The notes under the pieces: generated by a model
Seen by the model: the letters and a program-made list of their open reading frames with translations, nothing else
What the model was told of the DNA's origin: nothing
Database searches by the model: none
Shown here: piece by piece, positions 21,287 through 34,301 of the stretch
Numbering within the stretch: position 1 is the stretch's first letter
Layout: each line of letters opens with the position of its first letter
Program-made: the position numbers and the translations under genes
Origin: an uncultured Pelagibacteraceae bacterium
GTDB lineage: Bacteria; Pseudomonadota; Alphaproteobacteria; Pelagibacterales; Pelagibacteraceae
Direction: 5' to 3'
DNA: 64,000 nucleotides
NCBI GenBank assembly: GCA_902591415.1
Contig: CACJAU010000001.1
Span: 1 to 64,000, forward strand

Positions 21287-23359
21287 TTAAGCCAATTTTT
21301 TTGTTACTTCATCCTGTACATTTTGAGGAACCTTATCATAATGACTGAATTGCATTGTGTATTGAGCTCTTCCTTGAGTTGAAGAACGTAAATTGTTTAT
21401 ATATCCAAACATATTAGCTAAAGGAACTGTAGCATTAATTGCAGTTGCATTTCCTCTGGCTTCTGTAGAAGCAACTTGTCCCCTTCTACTATTTAAATCT
21501 CCGATCACGTCACCCATAAATTCTTCTGGTGTTACTACCTCGACTTTCATCATAGGTTCTAATAATTTCAAAGTTGCTTTTGTACATGCTTCTCTGAAAC
21601 ACATTCTTGATGCAATCTCAAATGCAAGAACGCTAGAGTCTACATCATGATGTAAGCCGTCTAAAATTGTAACCTTATAATCAATGACTGGGAAACCTGC
21701 TAATATTCCGCTGTCTGCCACACTTAAAACTCCTTTTTCTACTCCTGGGATAAATTCTTTTGGTATGGCTCCACCTTTAATTTTATTGTCAACTTCTCTA
21801 CCTTTGCCTGGTTCTAAAGGTTCAACACTTAAAGTTACTTTAGCGAATTGTCCTGAACCACCACTTTGTTTTTTATGGATATAGGTTACTTCTGAGTTTC
21901 CAAGAATTGTTTCTCTATAAGCTACTTGTGGAGCGCCTACATTAGCTTCGACTTTAAATTCTCTCTTCATTCTGTCGACGATTATATCTAAATGAAGTTC
22001 ACCCATTCCTTTAATGATAGTTTGACCAGACTCTTCGTCTGAACTTACTCTGAAAGACGGATCTTCTTTTGCTAATCTGTTAAGTGCTTCACCCATTTTT
22101 TCTTGGTCACCTTTGGTTTTTGGCTCAACAGCAATTTCAATTACTGGATCTGGAAATTCCATTGGTTCTAATAATATTGGTTTATTTTCTTCACATAATG
22201 TGTGTCCGGTTATAGTATTTTTTAATCCTGCTAATGCAACAATATCACCTGTAGTTGCCTCTTTAATGTCTTCTCTTGAATTTGCATGCATTAATAACAT
22301 TCTACCTACTCTTTCAGACTTTTCAGTTGATGAATTGTAAACGGCTGTACCTGCTTGCAATTTTCCAGAATAAATACGAATAAATGTTAGTGAACCAACA
22401 AATGGATCATTTGCAACTTTGAAAGCTAAGGCAGAAAAAGGTTCTTTATCCTCAAATTTCATTTGTAATTTATCTTCAGAATTTAATTTAGTAGCTTCAA
22501 TTGAACCTATATCCTTTGGACTTGGTAAATAGTCGATGACTGCATCCAATAAAGGTTGAACTCCTTTATTTTTAAAAGCAGAGCCAGTTAAAATTGGTAC
22601 AAAGTTGAAATTTAAGGTACCTTTTCTAATACATCTAATTAGATCTTCTTCAGAGGGTTCCTTACCTTCTAAATATGTTTCCATTAATTTTTCGTCTTCC
22701 TCAACAGCAGTTTCAACAAGATTTTGTCTGTACTCCATAGCTTTATCCTTTAATTCATCCGGAATATCTACGTAATCAAATTTAGCTCCAAGATCCTCGT
22801 TTTGCCAAACTACACCTTTCATTTTAACTAAATCGATCACACCCTTTAAATCTGCTTCAGCTCCAATAGGCAATTGCAGAGGTAAGGGTTTACATCCTAA
22901 ACGTTCTTTAATCATTTCTACACATCTATAAAAGTCAGCACCAGTTCTATCTAATTTATTAACAAAACAAATTCTGGGTACTTTGTATTTATCTGCTTGT
23001 CTCCATACAGTTTCAGATTGCGGTTCTACGCCAGCTACACCATCAAAAACTGCCACCGCTCCATCTAAAACTTTTAATGATCTTTCTACTTCAATTGTAA
23101 AATCCACGTGACCTGGCGTGTCTATAATATTAATTCTATGATCTCTCCAAAAACAAGTTGTTGCAGCGGATGTTATTGTAATACCTCTTTCTTGTTCTTG
23201 CTCCATCCAATCCATTGTTGCGGCACCGTCGTGCACCTCTCCAATTTTATGACTTTTTCCGGTATAATATAAAACTCTTTCCGTAGTGGTTGTCTTGCCG
23301 GCATCTATGTGAGCCATAATACCAATGTTTCTATATTTATCTAAAGTGTACTTAGTCAT
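21287..23359 (-). CDS. fusA: Elongation factor G
   Basis: [36 protein letters not shown]. Confidence 0.99.
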   Translation of the reverse strand: MTKYTLDKYRNIGIMAHIDAGKTTTTERVLYYTGKSHKIGEVHDGAATMDWMEQEQERGITITSAATTCFWRDHRINIIDTPGHVDFTIEVERSLKVLDGAVAVFDGVAGVEPQSETVWRQADKYKVPRICFVNKLDRTGADFYRCVEMIKERLGCKPLPLQLPIGAEADLKGVIDLVKMKGVVWQNEDLGAKFDYVDIPDELKDKAMEYRQNLVETAVEEDEKLMETYLEGKEPSEEDLIRCIRKGTLNFNFVPILTGSAFKNKGVQPLLDAVIDYLPSPKDIGSIEATKLNSEDKLQMKFEDKEPFSALAFKVANDPFVGSLTFIRIYSGKLQAGTAVYNSSTEKSERVGRMLLMHANSREDIKEATTGDIVALAGLKNTITGHTLCEENKPILLEPMEFPDPVIEIAVEPKTKGDQEKMGEALNRLAKEDPSFRVSSDEESGQTIIKGMGELHLDIIVDRMKREFKVEANVGAPQVAYRETILGNSEVTYIHKKQSGGSGQFAKVTLSVEPLEPGKGREVDNKIKGGAIPKEFIPGVEKGVLSVADSGILAGFPVIDYKVTILDGLHHDVDSSVLAFEIASRMCFREACTKATLKLLEPMMKVEVVTPEEFMGDVIGDLNSRRGQVASTEARGNATAINATVPLANMFGYINNLRSSTQGRAQYTMQFSHYDKVPQNVQDEVTKKLA

Positions 23360-23365
23360 AATTTT

Positions 23366-23836
23366 CTACCATCTAAAATGTGCAAAAGCTTTATTTGACT
23401 CAGCCATTTTATGAGTATCTTCCCTTTTTTTAATCGCAGATCCTTTATTTTGAGAAGCATCTAAAATTTCAGCATAAAGTTTTTCTGCCATAGTTTTATT
23501 TTTTCTTTTTCTTGTGGCATCCATTATCCATCTTAACGCAAGTGCTTGCGCTCTCTTTGCTTTTACTTCTACAGGAACTTGATATGTGGCTCCACCTACT
23601 CTTCTTGATCTACATTCTAAATTTGGTTTTACGTTTGAAATAGCTGTGTTAAAAATTTTTATCGGATCTTCATTATTTTTTGATTTAATTTTATCTAATG
23701 CATCATAAAGGATTTTCTCAGCTGTTGACCTTTTTCCATCATACATGATTGAATTAATAAATTTAGAAACTACCTCAGAATGAAATTTTGGATCAGGATA
23801 AACTTTTCTAACTGGTGCTTTTCGTTTTCTAGACAT
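23366..23836 (-). CDS. rpsG: 30S ribosomal protein S7
   Basis: [32 protein letters not shown]. Confidence 0.98.
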   Translation of the reverse strand: MSRKRKAPVRKVYPDPKFHSEVVSKFINSIMYDGKRSTAEKILYDALDKIKSKNNEDPIKIFNTAISNVKPNLECRSRRVGGATYQVPVEVKAKRAQALALRWIMDATRKRKNKTMAEKLYAEILDASQNKGSAIKKREDTHKMAESNKAFAHFRW

Positions 23837-23839
23837 AGA

Positions 23840-24211
23840 TTATTTTGGTTTTTTTGCTCCGTAAAGTGATCTTCTCTGTTTTCTATTAGCAACACCTTGC
23901 GTATCCAGGTTTCCTCTTAGAATATGATAACGTACTCCCGGTAAGTCTTTAACTCGTCCACCACGTAACAATACGACCGAGTGCTCTTGTAAATTATGAC
24001 CTTCTCCAGGAATGTAAGCTGTTACTTCAAAACCATTTGATAATCTAACTCTTGCGACTTTCCGTAAAGCAGAGTTGGGTTTTTTTGGAGTTGTTGTGTA
24101 AACTTTAACACAAACACCTCTTTTTAAAGGTTGTCTTTCAAGAGCTGGAACTTTATTTCTAGCTATAGGTTTAACTCTACTTTTTTTAATCAACTGATTT
24201 ATAGTTGGCAT
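23840..24211 (-). CDS. rpsL: 30S ribosomal protein S12
   Basis: [30 protein letters not shown]. Confidence 0.99.
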   Translation of the reverse strand: MPTINQLIKKSRVKPIARNKVPALERQPLKRGVCVKVYTTTPKKPNSALRKVARVRLSNGFEVTAYIPGEGHNLQEHSVVLLRGGRVKDLPGVRYHILRGNLDTQGVANRKQRRSLYGAKKPK

Positions 24212-24363
24212 AATAAAATTTTGAAGTTGAGATAAGGAAAACCTTTTTAAAAAAATTGGTTAGTGTTTAAGGTTATAATCTACCTTACTTCTAACATTCA
24301 AAATGTGCCGTAAACTAGCATTGAATTAATAAAAGTCAATATTTAAGCGGAATTTTTAATAAG
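24212..24363 (-). promoter_or_regulatory. 152-nt rpoC-rpsL intergenic leader: candidate promoter plus structured 5' UTR
   Basis: Minus strand TTGACT (24339-24334), 16-nt spacer, TAGTTT (24317-24312). Downstream is the nested hairpin GTTAG-AAG-TAAGGT-AGATTATA-ACCTTA-AACA-CTAAC (24295-24259), then AAGG-TTTT-CCTT (24245-24234). Confidence 0.55.
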
Positions 24364-27300
24364 TTAGGCTGTCTGTTCAGGCGCCTCTGGAGCTGATTCT
24401 AGCTCTTGTTTTTTAAGTTCCTCTAATCTTGCTTTATCTTGCTCTCTTGCTTGTTTATCCCACTCTATTTTTGTTAAACCTGTTCCAGCTGGAACTAATC
24501 TTCCTACAATAACATTCTCTTTTAAGCCTTCTAAAGAATCTGTTTTTCCTTTTATGGATGCATCTGTTAAAACTCTAGTAGTTTCCTGGAATGAAGCTGC
24601 AGAAATGAATGAATTAGTTTGTAATGAGGCTTTAGTAATTCCAAGTAATACTCTTTCGAATGTTGCTGTTTTCTTTTTTTCTTCTTTTAGTTTTTCATTA
24701 ATTGAATTAATTTCTAATAAATCTATTACTTCTCCTGCCAATAGTTCTGACTCTCCAGGATCTTTAACTTCAACTCGTTTTAACATTTGTCTAACAATAG
24801 TTTCAATATGTTTATCGTTAATTACAACACCTTGAAGTCTATAAACTTCTTGTACTTCTGAAACAAAGTATTCTGTTAATTTCTCAACACCTAATATTCT
24901 TAGAATATCATGCGGTGCCGGGCTGCCGTCTAGGAGGTATTCACCTTTTTTAATTTTTTCTCCTTGATTAAAATTGACGTGTTTTCCTTTTGGAATTAAA
25001 TAATTAGATGTTTCGCCACTTGAAGATACTATTGAAATTTTTTGTTTACCTCTAACTTCCTTGCCAAACTCAATAACACCGTCGTTTTCAGCAATAATCG
25101 CACTGTCTTTAGGTCGCCTAGCTTCAAATAATTCTGCTACTCTTGGCAAGCCTCCGGTAATATCTTTTGTTTTAGAAGTTTCTTTAGGTAATCTTGCTAG
25201 AACGTCACCTGCTGATATTTTTTGACCATCCTTAACTGACAAAATTGTATCGGGAACTAAATAATATCTTGCTTCATTTCCATCAGCTTTTTTGATTATC
25301 TCACCTTTTTCATTTCTTAAAGTAATTCTAGGTTTTAATTCTGAATTTTTAGACGATGATTTCCAATCAGTTACAGATTTAGATGATAATCCTGTTGCGT
25401 CATCCAGGGTTTCTGTTAAAGAACTTCCTTCCATTAAATCCATATAATTAACAATACCTCCAGTTTCTGCAATAACTGGTAGTGTGTAGGGGTCCCACTC
25501 TGCAATTTTTTTTCCTTTATCAATCGTCTCTCCATCTTTAAAGAAAAGTTTTGATCCATAGTTAACTTTGTAAATTGCGAGTTGTCTTCCATTTTCGTCT
25601 TCAATACTTAGTTGTGTATTCCTTCCCATAACAATTATATTTTTCTTAGAGTCTTCAATTAGATTTTTATTAATTATATTTAACTTTCCTTTTGATTGAG
25701 AAATAATTTGAGATTCCTCTTTAATTTGTGCTGTTCCTCCGACGTGAAAGGTTCTCATCGTTAGTTGGGTACCTGGTTCTCCTATTGATTGTGCTGCTAT
25801 CATGCCCACAGCCTCGCCAACACTCACAAGTTTGCCTCTAGCTAAATCACGACCATAACAAACTTGGCAAACACCTTTAGTAGAGGCACAAGTAATTACA
25901 GAATAAACATTTACTGATTTAACACCAGCAGCATCTATTTTTTCGCAGTCAAATTCATCAATTAACTTTTCTTTTTTAATGATTATTTCTCCTGTAACTG
26001 GATTTTTAATATTTTCGGCTATAACTCTTCCTAATACTCTTTCTGATAAACTCACTAAAATATTTCCACCTTCTATTATTTCTGAAATATTTACAGAAGA
26101 TCTTTTTTTTGGGTCACACTCAGCTTTTGTAATTTGAACATCCTGGGCTACATCACATAACCTTCTTGTCAAATAACCTGAGTTTGCAGTCTTTAACGCA
26201 GTATCTGCAAGTCCTTTTCTGGCACCATGGGTTGAATTAAAATATTCTAAAACTGATAAACCTTCTTTAAAATTTGCAATAATTGGCGTTTCTATAATTT
26301 CACCAGATGGTTTTGCAATAAGACCTCTCATGCCCGCTAATTGTTTCATTTGAGCTTGCGATCCTCTAGCTCCAGAGTCTGCCATCATATATACTGAATT
26401 AGTTTCAATTCTATCGTCGTCATATACTTTTTCAGCAGAAGAGATCTCTTTCATCATTTCATTGGCAACTGTATCAGTGCATTTTGACCATACATCAACA
26501 ACTTTATTATATTTTTCACCTCTTGTGATTAAACCGTCTGAATATTGTTTCTCGTACTCTTCGATTTGTTTTTTAGTGTTGCTTATTAAACTTTCTTTGG
26601 TTTTTGGGATTATTAAATCATCTTTTCCAAAAGAAATACCTGCTTTGAAAGCATGCTTGAACCCAAGAGTTTTAATTCTATCACAAAAAATTACAGTCTC
26701 TTTTTGTCCACAATACCTAAAGATTGTATCTATTACTTCAGATACGTTTTTCTTAGTCAATAATTTATTTACTAGGGCAAATTTAATATTAAAGTTTTTT
26801 GGGAGAACATTTGCTAATAAAAATCTACCAGCCGTGCTTGTAAACTTCTCAGTAATTGGTTTACCATTTTTATCTACTGTTTTAAAAGTAGAAACTATTT
26901 TTGAATGTAAACTAATAGATTTATTTTCAAGAGCTTGTTCAATTTCTTCGATACTTGAAAAAATTCCTTTAGGTTTTTTATCATCATCCTCTGCTTGTGA
27001 AAGATAGTAAATTCCAAGTACTATATCCTGGCTGGGAACTATTATTGGTTTACCATTTGATGGGCTTAAAATATTATTAGTTGACATCATTAAAACTCTT
27101 GCTTCTAACTGCGCTTCTAAACTTAACGGAATATGCACTGCCATTTGATCTCCATCAAAATCTGCGTTAAATGCGGCGCAAACCAGCGGATGAAGTTCAA
27201 TTGCATTTCCTTCTATTAATTTAGCTTCAAATGCTTGAACTCCTAATCTATGTAAAGTTGGTGCTCGATTTAAAAGAATTGGGTGTTCTCTTATAATATG

Positions 27301-28551
27301 TTCTAGAGAGTCCCATACTTCGCTTTTTTCTTTTTCAACTAATCTTTTAGCTTGTTTAATGGTAGTGGCTAATCCTAATTTATCTAATCTTGCGTATAAA
27401 AATGGTTTAAATAATTCTAATGCCATTTTTTTTGGCAATCCACATTGATGTAATTTTAATTCTGGTCCAACAACAATTACAGATCTTCCAGAGTAATCCA
27501 CTCTTTTTCCTAAAAGATTTTGCCTAAATCTTCCTTGTTTTCCTTTTAACATTTCTGCCAGAGATTTTAAAGGTCGCTTACCAGTTCCTGTGATAACTCT
27601 TCCTCTTCTTCCGTTATCAAACAATGCGTCTACTGACTCTTGTAGCATTCTCTTTTCGTTTCTAACGATAATATCTGGTGCTTTAAGATCTAAGAGTCTT
27701 TTTAATCTGTTATTTCTATTAATAACTCTTCTGTATAAATCATTTAAATCTGATGTTGCAAATCTACCTCCGTCCAATGGAACTAATGGTCTTAGTTCTG
27801 GCGGAATTACAGGAACAGAAGTTAATATCATCCATTCTGGTTTATTTCCCGAATTTAAAAAAGACTCAATTAATTTTAATCTCTTAATAGTTCTTTCCTC
27901 CGTTACTTTAGATTTAATTTCTTTTAAAGACTCTCTTAATTTTTGTTGTTCTTTTTTAAGATCTAAGTTTACAAGAATTTCTCTGACTGCCTCCGCTCCA
28001 ATGCCTGCGGTAAACGCGTCTTCACCAAATTCCTCTTGTGCTTTTAGTAAAGCTTCTTCAGATATTAATTGACCTTTTTTTAATGTAGTTAAGCCAGGCT
28101 CTACAACAATGAAACTTTCAAAGTAAAGAACTTTTTCTACTTCTTTCAATTTCATATCTATAGCTAAGGAGATTCTACTTGGTAATGATTTTAAAAACCA
28201 AATATGTGCTACTGGACAAGCAAGATCAATATGTCCCATTCTTTCTCTTCTTACATTTGATTTTGTTACCTCAACTCCACATTTTTCACAAATTATTCCT
28301 CGAAATTTCATTCTTTTATATTTACCGCATAAGCATTCATAATCTTTTACAGGTCCAAATATTCTAGAACAAAATAATCCATCTTTTTCAGGTCTAAAAG
28401 TTCTATAATTTATAGTCTCAGGCTTTTTAATTTCGCCATATGACCAAGACTTTATTTTCTCAGGACTTGCTAAAGTAATTTTAATATTATCAAAATTATT
28501 TTCTTGCGTAATGTTTTGATTTTCAAAATTTTTTGTTAAATTTTTTTCCAT
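24364..28551 (-). CDS. rpoC: RNA polymerase beta' subunit
   Basis: [16 protein letters not shown] metal-binding motif; ATG at 28551 preferred over the TTG used in the ORF track. Confidence 0.98.
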   Translation of the reverse strand: MEKNLTKNFENQNITQENNFDNIKITLASPEKIKSWSYGEIKKPETINYRTFRPEKDGLFCSRIFGPVKDYECLCGKYKRMKFRGIICEKCGVEVTKSNVRRERMGHIDLACPVAHIWFLKSLPSRISLAIDMKLKEVEKVLYFESFIVVEPGLTTLKKGQLISEEALLKAQEEFGEDAFTAGIGAEAVREILVNLDLKKEQQKLRESLKEIKSKVTEERTIKRLKLIESFLNSGNKPEWMILTSVPVIPPELRPLVPLDGGRFATSDLNDLYRRVINRNNRLKRLLDLKAPDIIVRNEKRMLQESVDALFDNGRRGRVITGTGKRPLKSLAEMLKGKQGRFRQNLLGKRVDYSGRSVIVVGPELKLHQCGLPKKMALELFKPFLYARLDKLGLATTIKQAKRLVEKEKSEVWDSLEHIIREHPILLNRAPTLHRLGVQAFEAKLIEGNAIELHPLVCAAFNADFDGDQMAVHIPLSLEAQLEARVLMMSTNNILSPSNGKPIIVPSQDIVLGIYYLSQAEDDDKKPKGIFSSIEEIEQALENKSISLHSKIVSTFKTVDKNGKPITEKFTSTAGRFLLANVLPKNFNIKFALVNKLLTKKNVSEVIDTIFRYCGQKETVIFCDRIKTLGFKHAFKAGISFGKDDLIIPKTKESLISNTKKQIEEYEKQYSDGLITRGEKYNKVVDVWSKCTDTVANEMMKEISSAEKVYDDDRIETNSVYMMADSGARGSQAQMKQLAGMRGLIAKPSGEIIETPIIANFKEGLSVLEYFNSTHGARKGLADTALKTANSGYLTRRLCDVAQDVQITKAECDPKKRSSVNISEIIEGGNILVSLSERVLGRVIAENIKNPVTGEIIIKKEKLIDEFDCEKIDAAGVKSVNVYSVITCASTKGVCQVCYGRDLARGKLVSVGEAVGMIAAQSIGEPGTQLTMRTFHVGGTAQIKEESQIISQSKGKLNIINKNLIEDSKKNIIVMGRNTQLSIEDENGRQLAIYKVNYGSKLFFKDGETIDKGKKIAEWDPYTLPVIAETGGIVNYMDLMEGSSLTETLDDATGLSSKSVTDWKSSSKNSELKPRITLRNEKGEIIKKADGNEARYYLVPDTILSVKDGQKISAGDVLARLPKETSKTKDITGGLPRVAELFEARRPKDSAIIAENDGVIEFGKEVRGKQKISIVSSSGETSNYLIPKGKHVNFNQGEKIKKGEYLLDGSPAPHDILRILGVEKLTEYFVSEVQEVYRLQGVVINDKHIETIVRQMLKRVEVKDPGESELLAGEVIDLLEINSINEKLKEEKKKTATFERVLLGITKASLQTNSFISAASFQETTRVLTDASIKGKTDSLEGLKENVIVGRLVPAGTGLTKIEWDKQAREQDKARLEELKKQELESAPEAPEQTA

Positions 28552-28553
28552 AA

Positions 28554-31500
28554 TCAATTTAATTCAATGTTTAATCCAAGTGCTCTAATTTCTTTAACTA
28601 ATACGTTGAAAGACTCAGGAACCCCAGACTCAAAATTATTGTTTCCTTTAACAATTGTCTCATAAACTTTTGTTCTTCCTGCAACATCGTCTGATTTAAC
28701 AGTCAATATCTCTTGCAAAGTGTAAGAAGCTCCGTAAGCTTCTAATGCCCATACCTCCATTTCACCAAATCTTTGCCCTCCCAGTTGTGCTTTACCTCCG
28801 AGCGGTTGTTGAGTTACTAAGCTATAAGGTCCTGTTGATCTTGCATGAATTTTATCCTCTACTAAATGATTTAATTTTAACATGTAAATTATTCCAACAG
28901 TAACAGGTCTATCAAACCTTTCCCCTGTTTGACCGTTCCATAAATTTGTTTGACCTGAGTTTGGAAGTTTTGCCAGATCTAACATTTTAGATATATCATT
29001 AGTGCTTGCGCCATCAAAAACTGGCGTTGCTATTGGAACACCATTAGATAAATTTTGTACTAATTCAACGACTTCTTTATTAGTCAATTTTGAAATTACA
29101 TCATCGAAATATGATTTTCCGTAAATTTCTTTTAACTTTTCTTTAACTTTTTCAATTTCTCTATCGATATTTTTTAAATATTGTTTAATTTGATCTCCTA
29201 GTTCTGAACACGACCAACCTAGGTGCGTTTCTAAAATTTGGCCGACATTCATACGACTTGGAACGCCAAGCGGATTTAACACAATGTCGACTGGTTTTCC
29301 GTTTTCCATATACGGCATGTCTTCTACTGGAACAATTTTACTAACAACTCCTTTATTGCCATGTCTACCTGCCATTTTATCTCCAGGCATTAATCTTCTC
29401 TTAACAGCTACAAATACTTTGACGACCTTCATAACCGTTGGTAATAAATCATCACCTTGTTGTATCTTAGTGACTTTGTCCTCAAATCTTAATCTTATGT
29501 CCTCAGACGCATTTTCAAATTGATTCTTTAATTTCTCTAAATCAACATTTAGCTCTTGTTTTTGTAATGAAATTTTCCATAGATCTTTTAATGATAAATC
29601 CTGAAAATCATTTTGATTTAAAGTAGTGCCTGGTTTTAAATCCTTAAATTGTTTATTAATGCTTTGACCATTAAGTAAGTCAATTGCTCTCAATTTTATA
29701 TTTCTATTTAGAATTTCCTCTTCAACTTTTTTGTCTTCTTGAACTGACTCTATTTCAGCTCTCTCAATTGCTACGGATCTTTCATCTTTTTCAATTCCAT
29801 GTCTATTAAAAACTCTCACATCTATAACCACTCCTGTGCTTCCAGAAGGTAGTTTTAAAGATGAGTCTCTAACGTCTGTAGCCTTTTCACCAAAAATAGA
29901 TCTTAAAAGTTTTTCTTCTGGACTTGAAGAAGTTTCACTCTTAGGCGTTACCTTGCCAACTAAGATATCTCCTGGTTTAACTTCAGCACCTACATATACG
30001 ATTCCAGATTCATCAAGGTTTCTTAAACTTTCTTCACTTACATTAGGAATATCTCTTGTTATTTCTTCAGCTCCAAGCTTGGTATCTCTTGCCATCGACT
30101 CGTATTCTTCGATATGAACAGAGGTAAATACATCGTCCGTTACACATCTTTCTGAAATAAGAATTGAGTCCTCAAAGTTATATCCTTGCCAAGGCATAAA
30201 AGCGACAGTAACATTTTTACCTAAAGCTAACTCACCAAGTTTAGTAGCGGGTCCATCTGCAATTATATCCCCCTTTTTTATTTTGTCTCCTACTTTAACA
30301 AGTGGCTTTTGATTAATACATGTATTTTGATTTGACCGTTGAAATTTTGATAAATTATAAATATCTACAGCAGATTGAGATAAGTCAGTAACATCTGTTG
30401 ATTTTACAACTATTCTTTTACCATCAATTTTGTCAACTACACCATTTCTTTTTGCGACTATTGTTACCCCTGAGTCCAGTGCAACATCTGACTCTATTCC
30501 TGTTCCAACTAAAGGTGACTCAGGTTTTAATAAAGGAACAGCTTGTCTCATCATATTTGATCCCATTAATGCTCTATTTGCATCGTCATTTTCCAAAAAT
30601 GGTATTAAAGCTGCGGCAACTGAAACTAATTGTTTCGGCGAGACATCAATGTAGTCTATATTTTCCCTAGAAGATAATTCGAAATTTAAATTTTTTCTAC
30701 AGGCAACTAATTCTTCAATAAAAGATCCATCTTTATTTAAAGCTGAATTAGCTTGAGCAATAGTAAATTTTTCTTCTTCTATTGCTGAAAGATATTTAAT
30801 TTCAGAAGTTACCTTACCATTAACCACTTTTTTATAAGGGCTTTCAATATACCCAAATTTATTTACCCTACAATAAGTTGCTAAACTATTAATCAAACCA
30901 ATATTTGGACCTTCTGGAGTTTCTATAGGACATATTCTTCCATAGTGTGTAGGATGAACATCTCTTACTTCAAAACCTGCTCTCTCTCTGGTTAATCCTC
31001 CAGGCCCTAATGCAGATACTCTTCTTTTATGAGTTATTTCAGATAATGGATTAGTTTGATCCATAAATTGAGAAAGTTGAGAAGTTGCAAAAAAGTCTTT
31101 TAAAGAAGTTGTAATAGGTTTAGCATTTATTAAATCTTGTGGCATCGCAGATTCTATTTCTAAAAAAGTTGACATTTTTTCTTTTACTGTTCTTTCCATT
31201 CTTAAAAGACCTATTCTAAATTGATTTTCAACAAGCTCACCTACGGATCTAACTCTTCTATTGCCTAGGTGATCTATATCGTCAACGTCTCCTTTTCCAT
31301 CTCTTAAATCTAACATAAACTTGATAATAGCTATTATATCAGTAGTTTCTAAAGTGGTTTTTTTTGAACTAGTATTTAAATCTAGTTTGGAATTAAGCTT
31401 TACTCTTCCAACTTCTGATAAATCGTATCTTTCTTTTTTAAAGTATAAGTTATTAAATATCTCATCTGCTATCTCGACTGATGGGGCTTCTCCTGGTCTT

Positions 31501-32645
31501 AAAACTTTATAAATATCATTTAAAGCTTCAGTTTTATTATTATTCTTATCAATTTTTAAACTTTCGAGAATGTAAGGACCTTTATTTATTGGATCAATGT
31601 TAACTATATTCAATTCTTTAATCTCTTGGGCAATTATTTTTTCTAGCTGATTTTCAGTGATATCAAAGCCAGCTCCAATTAATACTTCACCATTTTTTTC
31701 TTTAATATCTTTTCCAATGTATTTTCCAATTACTTGATCATTTGGTATTGCAATTGAACTCAAGCCTTTTTCTTTTAGTTTTTTTGCAATTACAATATTT
31801 AATTTTTCTCCCTTACCTAATATTTTTTTATTTGTTTTTGAATCGATTAAATCATAAGATAATTTTAATGGTCTTTTATAATTTTCTAAATCAAAATCGG
31901 TAATCCAACTCTTAAGTTCATCGCTATAAATATATTTGCTTGTAGAGTAGAAAGTTTCTATTATTTTTTCTTTAGAATAACCTAGAGCAAATAAAAAAGT
32001 TGTGATTGGTAGCTTCTTTTTTCTATCTATTCTAAAGTATAAAATATCTTTAGGATCAAATTCAAAATCTAGCCAAGATCCTCTTCCAGGAATTATACGG
32101 CAATTAAATAAATATTTCCCGCTAGCATGAGTCTTACCTTTATCATGATCAAAAAATACACCCGGACTTCTATGCATTTGATTAACAACAACTCTTTCAA
32201 CACCGTTTGTTATAAAAGTTGCACTTGGAGTCATTAAAGGAAGATCTCCGATAAATACTTCTTGCTCTTTAGCTGAAAGAATTTGTTTGGTATTATTTTC
32301 AGTATCTATATCATAAACAACTAATCTCAAGTTAGCTTTTAATGCTGTGGAGTATGATAAACTTCTTTGTTTACATTCAATTACGTCAAATTTTGGTTTC
32401 TCTAATTTATAAGAGATATATTCTAGAGTTGATTTATCGTTTCCATCTTCAATTGGAAAAATACTTTTAAAAACTTTATCAATTCCTTTTGATAAGTCAT
32501 TTAACTGCTCATTTAATGATTTGGACTTTAAGAATTCATTATAGGAGTTTTTTTGAACTTCAATCAAATTTGGAATTGACAAACCCTCGACCAATTTGCC
32601 AAAATTTTTTCTTATATGTTTCTTTTGAGTAAAAGATAATTGCAT
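28554..32645 (-). CDS. rpoB: RNA polymerase beta subunit
   Basis: [38 protein letters not shown]. Confidence 0.99.
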   Translation of the reverse strand: MQLSFTQKKHIRKNFGKLVEGLSIPNLIEVQKNSYNEFLKSKSLNEQLNDLSKGIDKVFKSIFPIEDGNDKSTLEYISYKLEKPKFDVIECKQRSLSYSTALKANLRLVVYDIDTENNTKQILSAKEQEVFIGDLPLMTPSATFITNGVERVVVNQMHRSPGVFFDHDKGKTHASGKYLFNCRIIPGRGSWLDFEFDPKDILYFRIDRKKKLPITTFLFALGYSKEKIIETFYSTSKYIYSDELKSWITDFDLENYKRPLKLSYDLIDSKTNKKILGKGEKLNIVIAKKLKEKGLSSIAIPNDQVIGKYIGKDIKEKNGEVLIGAGFDITENQLEKIIAQEIKELNIVNIDPINKGPYILESLKIDKNNNKTEALNDIYKVLRPGEAPSVEIADEIFNNLYFKKERYDLSEVGRVKLNSKLDLNTSSKKTTLETTDIIAIIKFMLDLRDGKGDVDDIDHLGNRRVRSVGELVENQFRIGLLRMERTVKEKMSTFLEIESAMPQDLINAKPITTSLKDFFATSQLSQFMDQTNPLSEITHKRRVSALGPGGLTRERAGFEVRDVHPTHYGRICPIETPEGPNIGLINSLATYCRVNKFGYIESPYKKVVNGKVTSEIKYLSAIEEEKFTIAQANSALNKDGSFIEELVACRKNLNFELSSRENIDYIDVSPKQLVSVAAALIPFLENDDANRALMGSNMMRQAVPLLKPESPLVGTGIESDVALDSGVTIVAKRNGVVDKIDGKRIVVKSTDVTDLSQSAVDIYNLSKFQRSNQNTCINQKPLVKVGDKIKKGDIIADGPATKLGELALGKNVTVAFMPWQGYNFEDSILISERCVTDDVFTSVHIEEYESMARDTKLGAEEITRDIPNVSEESLRNLDESGIVYVGAEVKPGDILVGKVTPKSETSSSPEEKLLRSIFGEKATDVRDSSLKLPSGSTGVVIDVRVFNRHGIEKDERSVAIERAEIESVQEDKKVEEEILNRNIKLRAIDLLNGQSINKQFKDLKPGTTLNQNDFQDLSLKDLWKISLQKQELNVDLEKLKNQFENASEDIRLRFEDKVTKIQQGDDLLPTVMKVVKVFVAVKRRLMPGDKMAGRHGNKGVVSKIVPVEDMPYMENGKPVDIVLNPLGVPSRMNVGQILETHLGWSCSELGDQIKQYLKNIDREIEKVKEKLKEIYGKSYFDDVISKLTNKEVVELVQNLSNGVPIATPVFDGASTNDISKMLDLAKLPNSGQTNLWNGQTGERFDRPVTVGIIYMLKLNHLVEDKIHARSTGPYSLVTQQPLGGKAQLGGQRFGEMEVWALEAYGASYTLQEILTVKSDDVAGRTKVYETIVKGNNNFESGVPESFNVLVKEIRALGLNIELN

Positions 32646-32652
32646 TTAATAT

Positions 32653-32693
32653 AAAAAAATTTTATTGCAAATACTTCTTTTGCAATAAAATTT
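32653..32693 (-). terminator. Perfect 15-bp hairpin followed by U-tract between rplL and rpoB (candidate attenuator or processing site)
   Basis: Minus strand AAATTTTATTGCAAA-AGAAGTA-TTTGCAATAAAATTT, arms 32693-32679 and 32671-32657, then T's from 32659 to 32653. Confidence 0.75.
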
Positions 32694-32708
32694 AGTCTTA
32701 AAATTTTT

Positions 32709-33080
32709 TTACTTTAATTCTACTTTAGCTCCAGCTGCTTCAAGTTTTTTCTTAAATTCTTCAGCATCTTTTTTTGCAACTCCACCTTTAACTTCCTTTG
32801 GTGCTGCTTCCACTAAATCTTTTGCTTCTTTTAAACCTAAACCAGTTATTGCTCTTACTTCTTTTATAACATTAATTTTTTTATCACCTGCTGAAGCTAA
32901 GAAAACTGAAAATTCTGATTTTTCTTCTCCTGCTGGAGCCGCTGCTCCACCAGCTGGTGCCGCTGCTACTGGGGCAGCTGCTGTTACACCCCATTTTTCT
33001 TCAAGTTGTTTTGAGAGCTCTGCTGCTTCAACAACAGTTAAAGTTGAAAGCTCGTCTATGATTTTATTTAAGTCTGCCAT
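32709..33080 (-). CDS. rplL: 50S ribosomal protein L7/L12
   Basis: [43 protein letters not shown]. Confidence 0.98.
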   Translation of the reverse strand: MADLNKIIDELSTLTVVEAAELSKQLEEKWGVTAAAPVAAAPAGGAAAPAGEEKSEFSVFLASAGDKKINVIKEVRAITGLGLKEAKDLVEAAPKEVKGGVAKKDAEEFKKKLEAAGAKVELK

Positions 33081-33095
33081 TATTAATCCTGTGAT

Positions 33096-33608
33096 TTAAT
33101 TTTTTAAACTCTTTGCGCGCGCTAAATTAGCAATTTTTGAGCCAGGTGCAAGTAAAATACTCACCAATTTTTGAGCTGGAGAAGCTAAAATTCCTACTAT
33201 TTTAGCTCTTGCCTCCTCAAGAGAAGGAAGTGTGGCAATTACTGACACCTCTTTTTCGTCCAAAACCTTGCCATCCATGAATCCTGCTACAATTTTTAAC
33301 TTATCGTTAGATTTAGAGAATTTTGTTAAAATTTTTGCTGTTGAAATAGGATCTGAGGAAATAGCTGCTGCGGTAGGGCCAATGAAATATTTCTCTAAGT
33401 CCTTTTTTGGTGTTTCTTTAATTGCAATTTTAGTAATTCTATTTTTAGTAATCTTGAAAAGAATACCTTTTTCACGTAATTCTTTTCTAAGAGAGTCTAG
33501 CTCGTTAACATTCAATCCTTGATATTGAGCAATCATTACAGACTCGTTGTCTGTAAAGTTTTTTTTCATTTCCTCAACATAATTTTTTTTAGCTTCTTTT
33601 GACATCAT
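33096..33608 (-). CDS. rplJ: 50S ribosomal protein L10
   Basis: Position between rplA and rplL; KITKNRITKIAIKET, GPTAAAIS. Start may be the second ATG (33605). Confidence 0.96.
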   Translation of the reverse strand: MMSKEAKKNYVEEMKKNFTDNESVMIAQYQGLNVNELDSLRKELREKGILFKITKNRITKIAIKETPKKDLEKYFIGPTAAAISSDPISTAKILTKFSKSNDKLKIVAGFMDGKVLDEKEVSVIATLPSLEEARAKIVGILASPAQKLVSILLAPGSKIANLARAKSLKN

Positions 33609-33612
33609 AAAG

Positions 33613-34299
33613 TTACTTCGCTCCTACTTTATAAGATATACCCATTGTTGATGTTATAAATGAACTTTTAATAAACTCCCCTTTAATTGTATCAGGTTTT
33701 TCTTTTTTAACGCTATCAATAAAATGATTATAATTTTCTAGTAATTTTTCAGTAGAAAAACTTTTTCGCCCAATAGTAGAGGATAAATTTCCATCTTTAT
33801 CATTTCTAATTTCAACTAAACCAGTTTTAATGTCTTTAACTGATTTAAAAATATCAGTAGTAACTGTTCCTAATTTTGGATTTGGCATCAAGCCTTTTGG
33901 GCCAAGAACTTTTCCATGTTTACCAATCTTTCCCATCATAGCGGGCGTACAAATCAATTTTGTAAAATTAAATTTACCAGCTGCAATTTTTTCAATTAAA
34001 TCATCAGATCCTACTATATCTGCACCGCTTTTTTTTGCTTCTTCAACCTTGTCAGGTTCACATAAAACAGCGACTTTATTTTTTTTTCCTGAACCATTAG
34101 GTAGATTAACAACAGTTCTCAAACTAAAATCTCCACCTTTTGATTGTTTTAAATTAATCCTTAAAGATACATCAATCGACTCGTCAAATTTTGAAGTTGA
34201 ATTTTTTTTAACCAAATCTAAAATGTTTTTAGTTTCAATTTTTTTATCTTTAATCATATTCTTTGATATTTCTTTGTATCTTTTTGATCTTTTTTTCAT
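33613..34299 (-). CDS. rplA: 50S ribosomal protein L1
   Basis: GKHGKVLGPKGLMPNPKLGTVT. Confidence 0.98.
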   Translation of the reverse strand: MKKRSKRYKEISKNMIKDKKIETKNILDLVKKNSTSKFDESIDVSLRINLKQSKGGDFSLRTVVNLPNGSGKKNKVAVLCEPDKVEEAKKSGADIVGSDDLIEKIAAGKFNFTKLICTPAMMGKIGKHGKVLGPKGLMPNPKLGTVTTDIFKSVKDIKTGLVEIRNDKDGNLSSTIGRKSFSTEKLLENYNHFIDSVKKEKPDTIKGEFIKSSFITSTMGISYKVGAK

Positions 34300-34301
34300 A
34301 T

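Noticed and set aside
26462-27007. 181-aa plus-strand ORF antisense to rpoC
   Set aside because: Mirror-frame ORF fully inside a well-supported essential gene; no recognisable domain and no ribosome site.
27590-28072. 160-aa plus-strand ORF antisense to rpoC
   Set aside because: Overlaps conserved beta' coding; no independent evidence.
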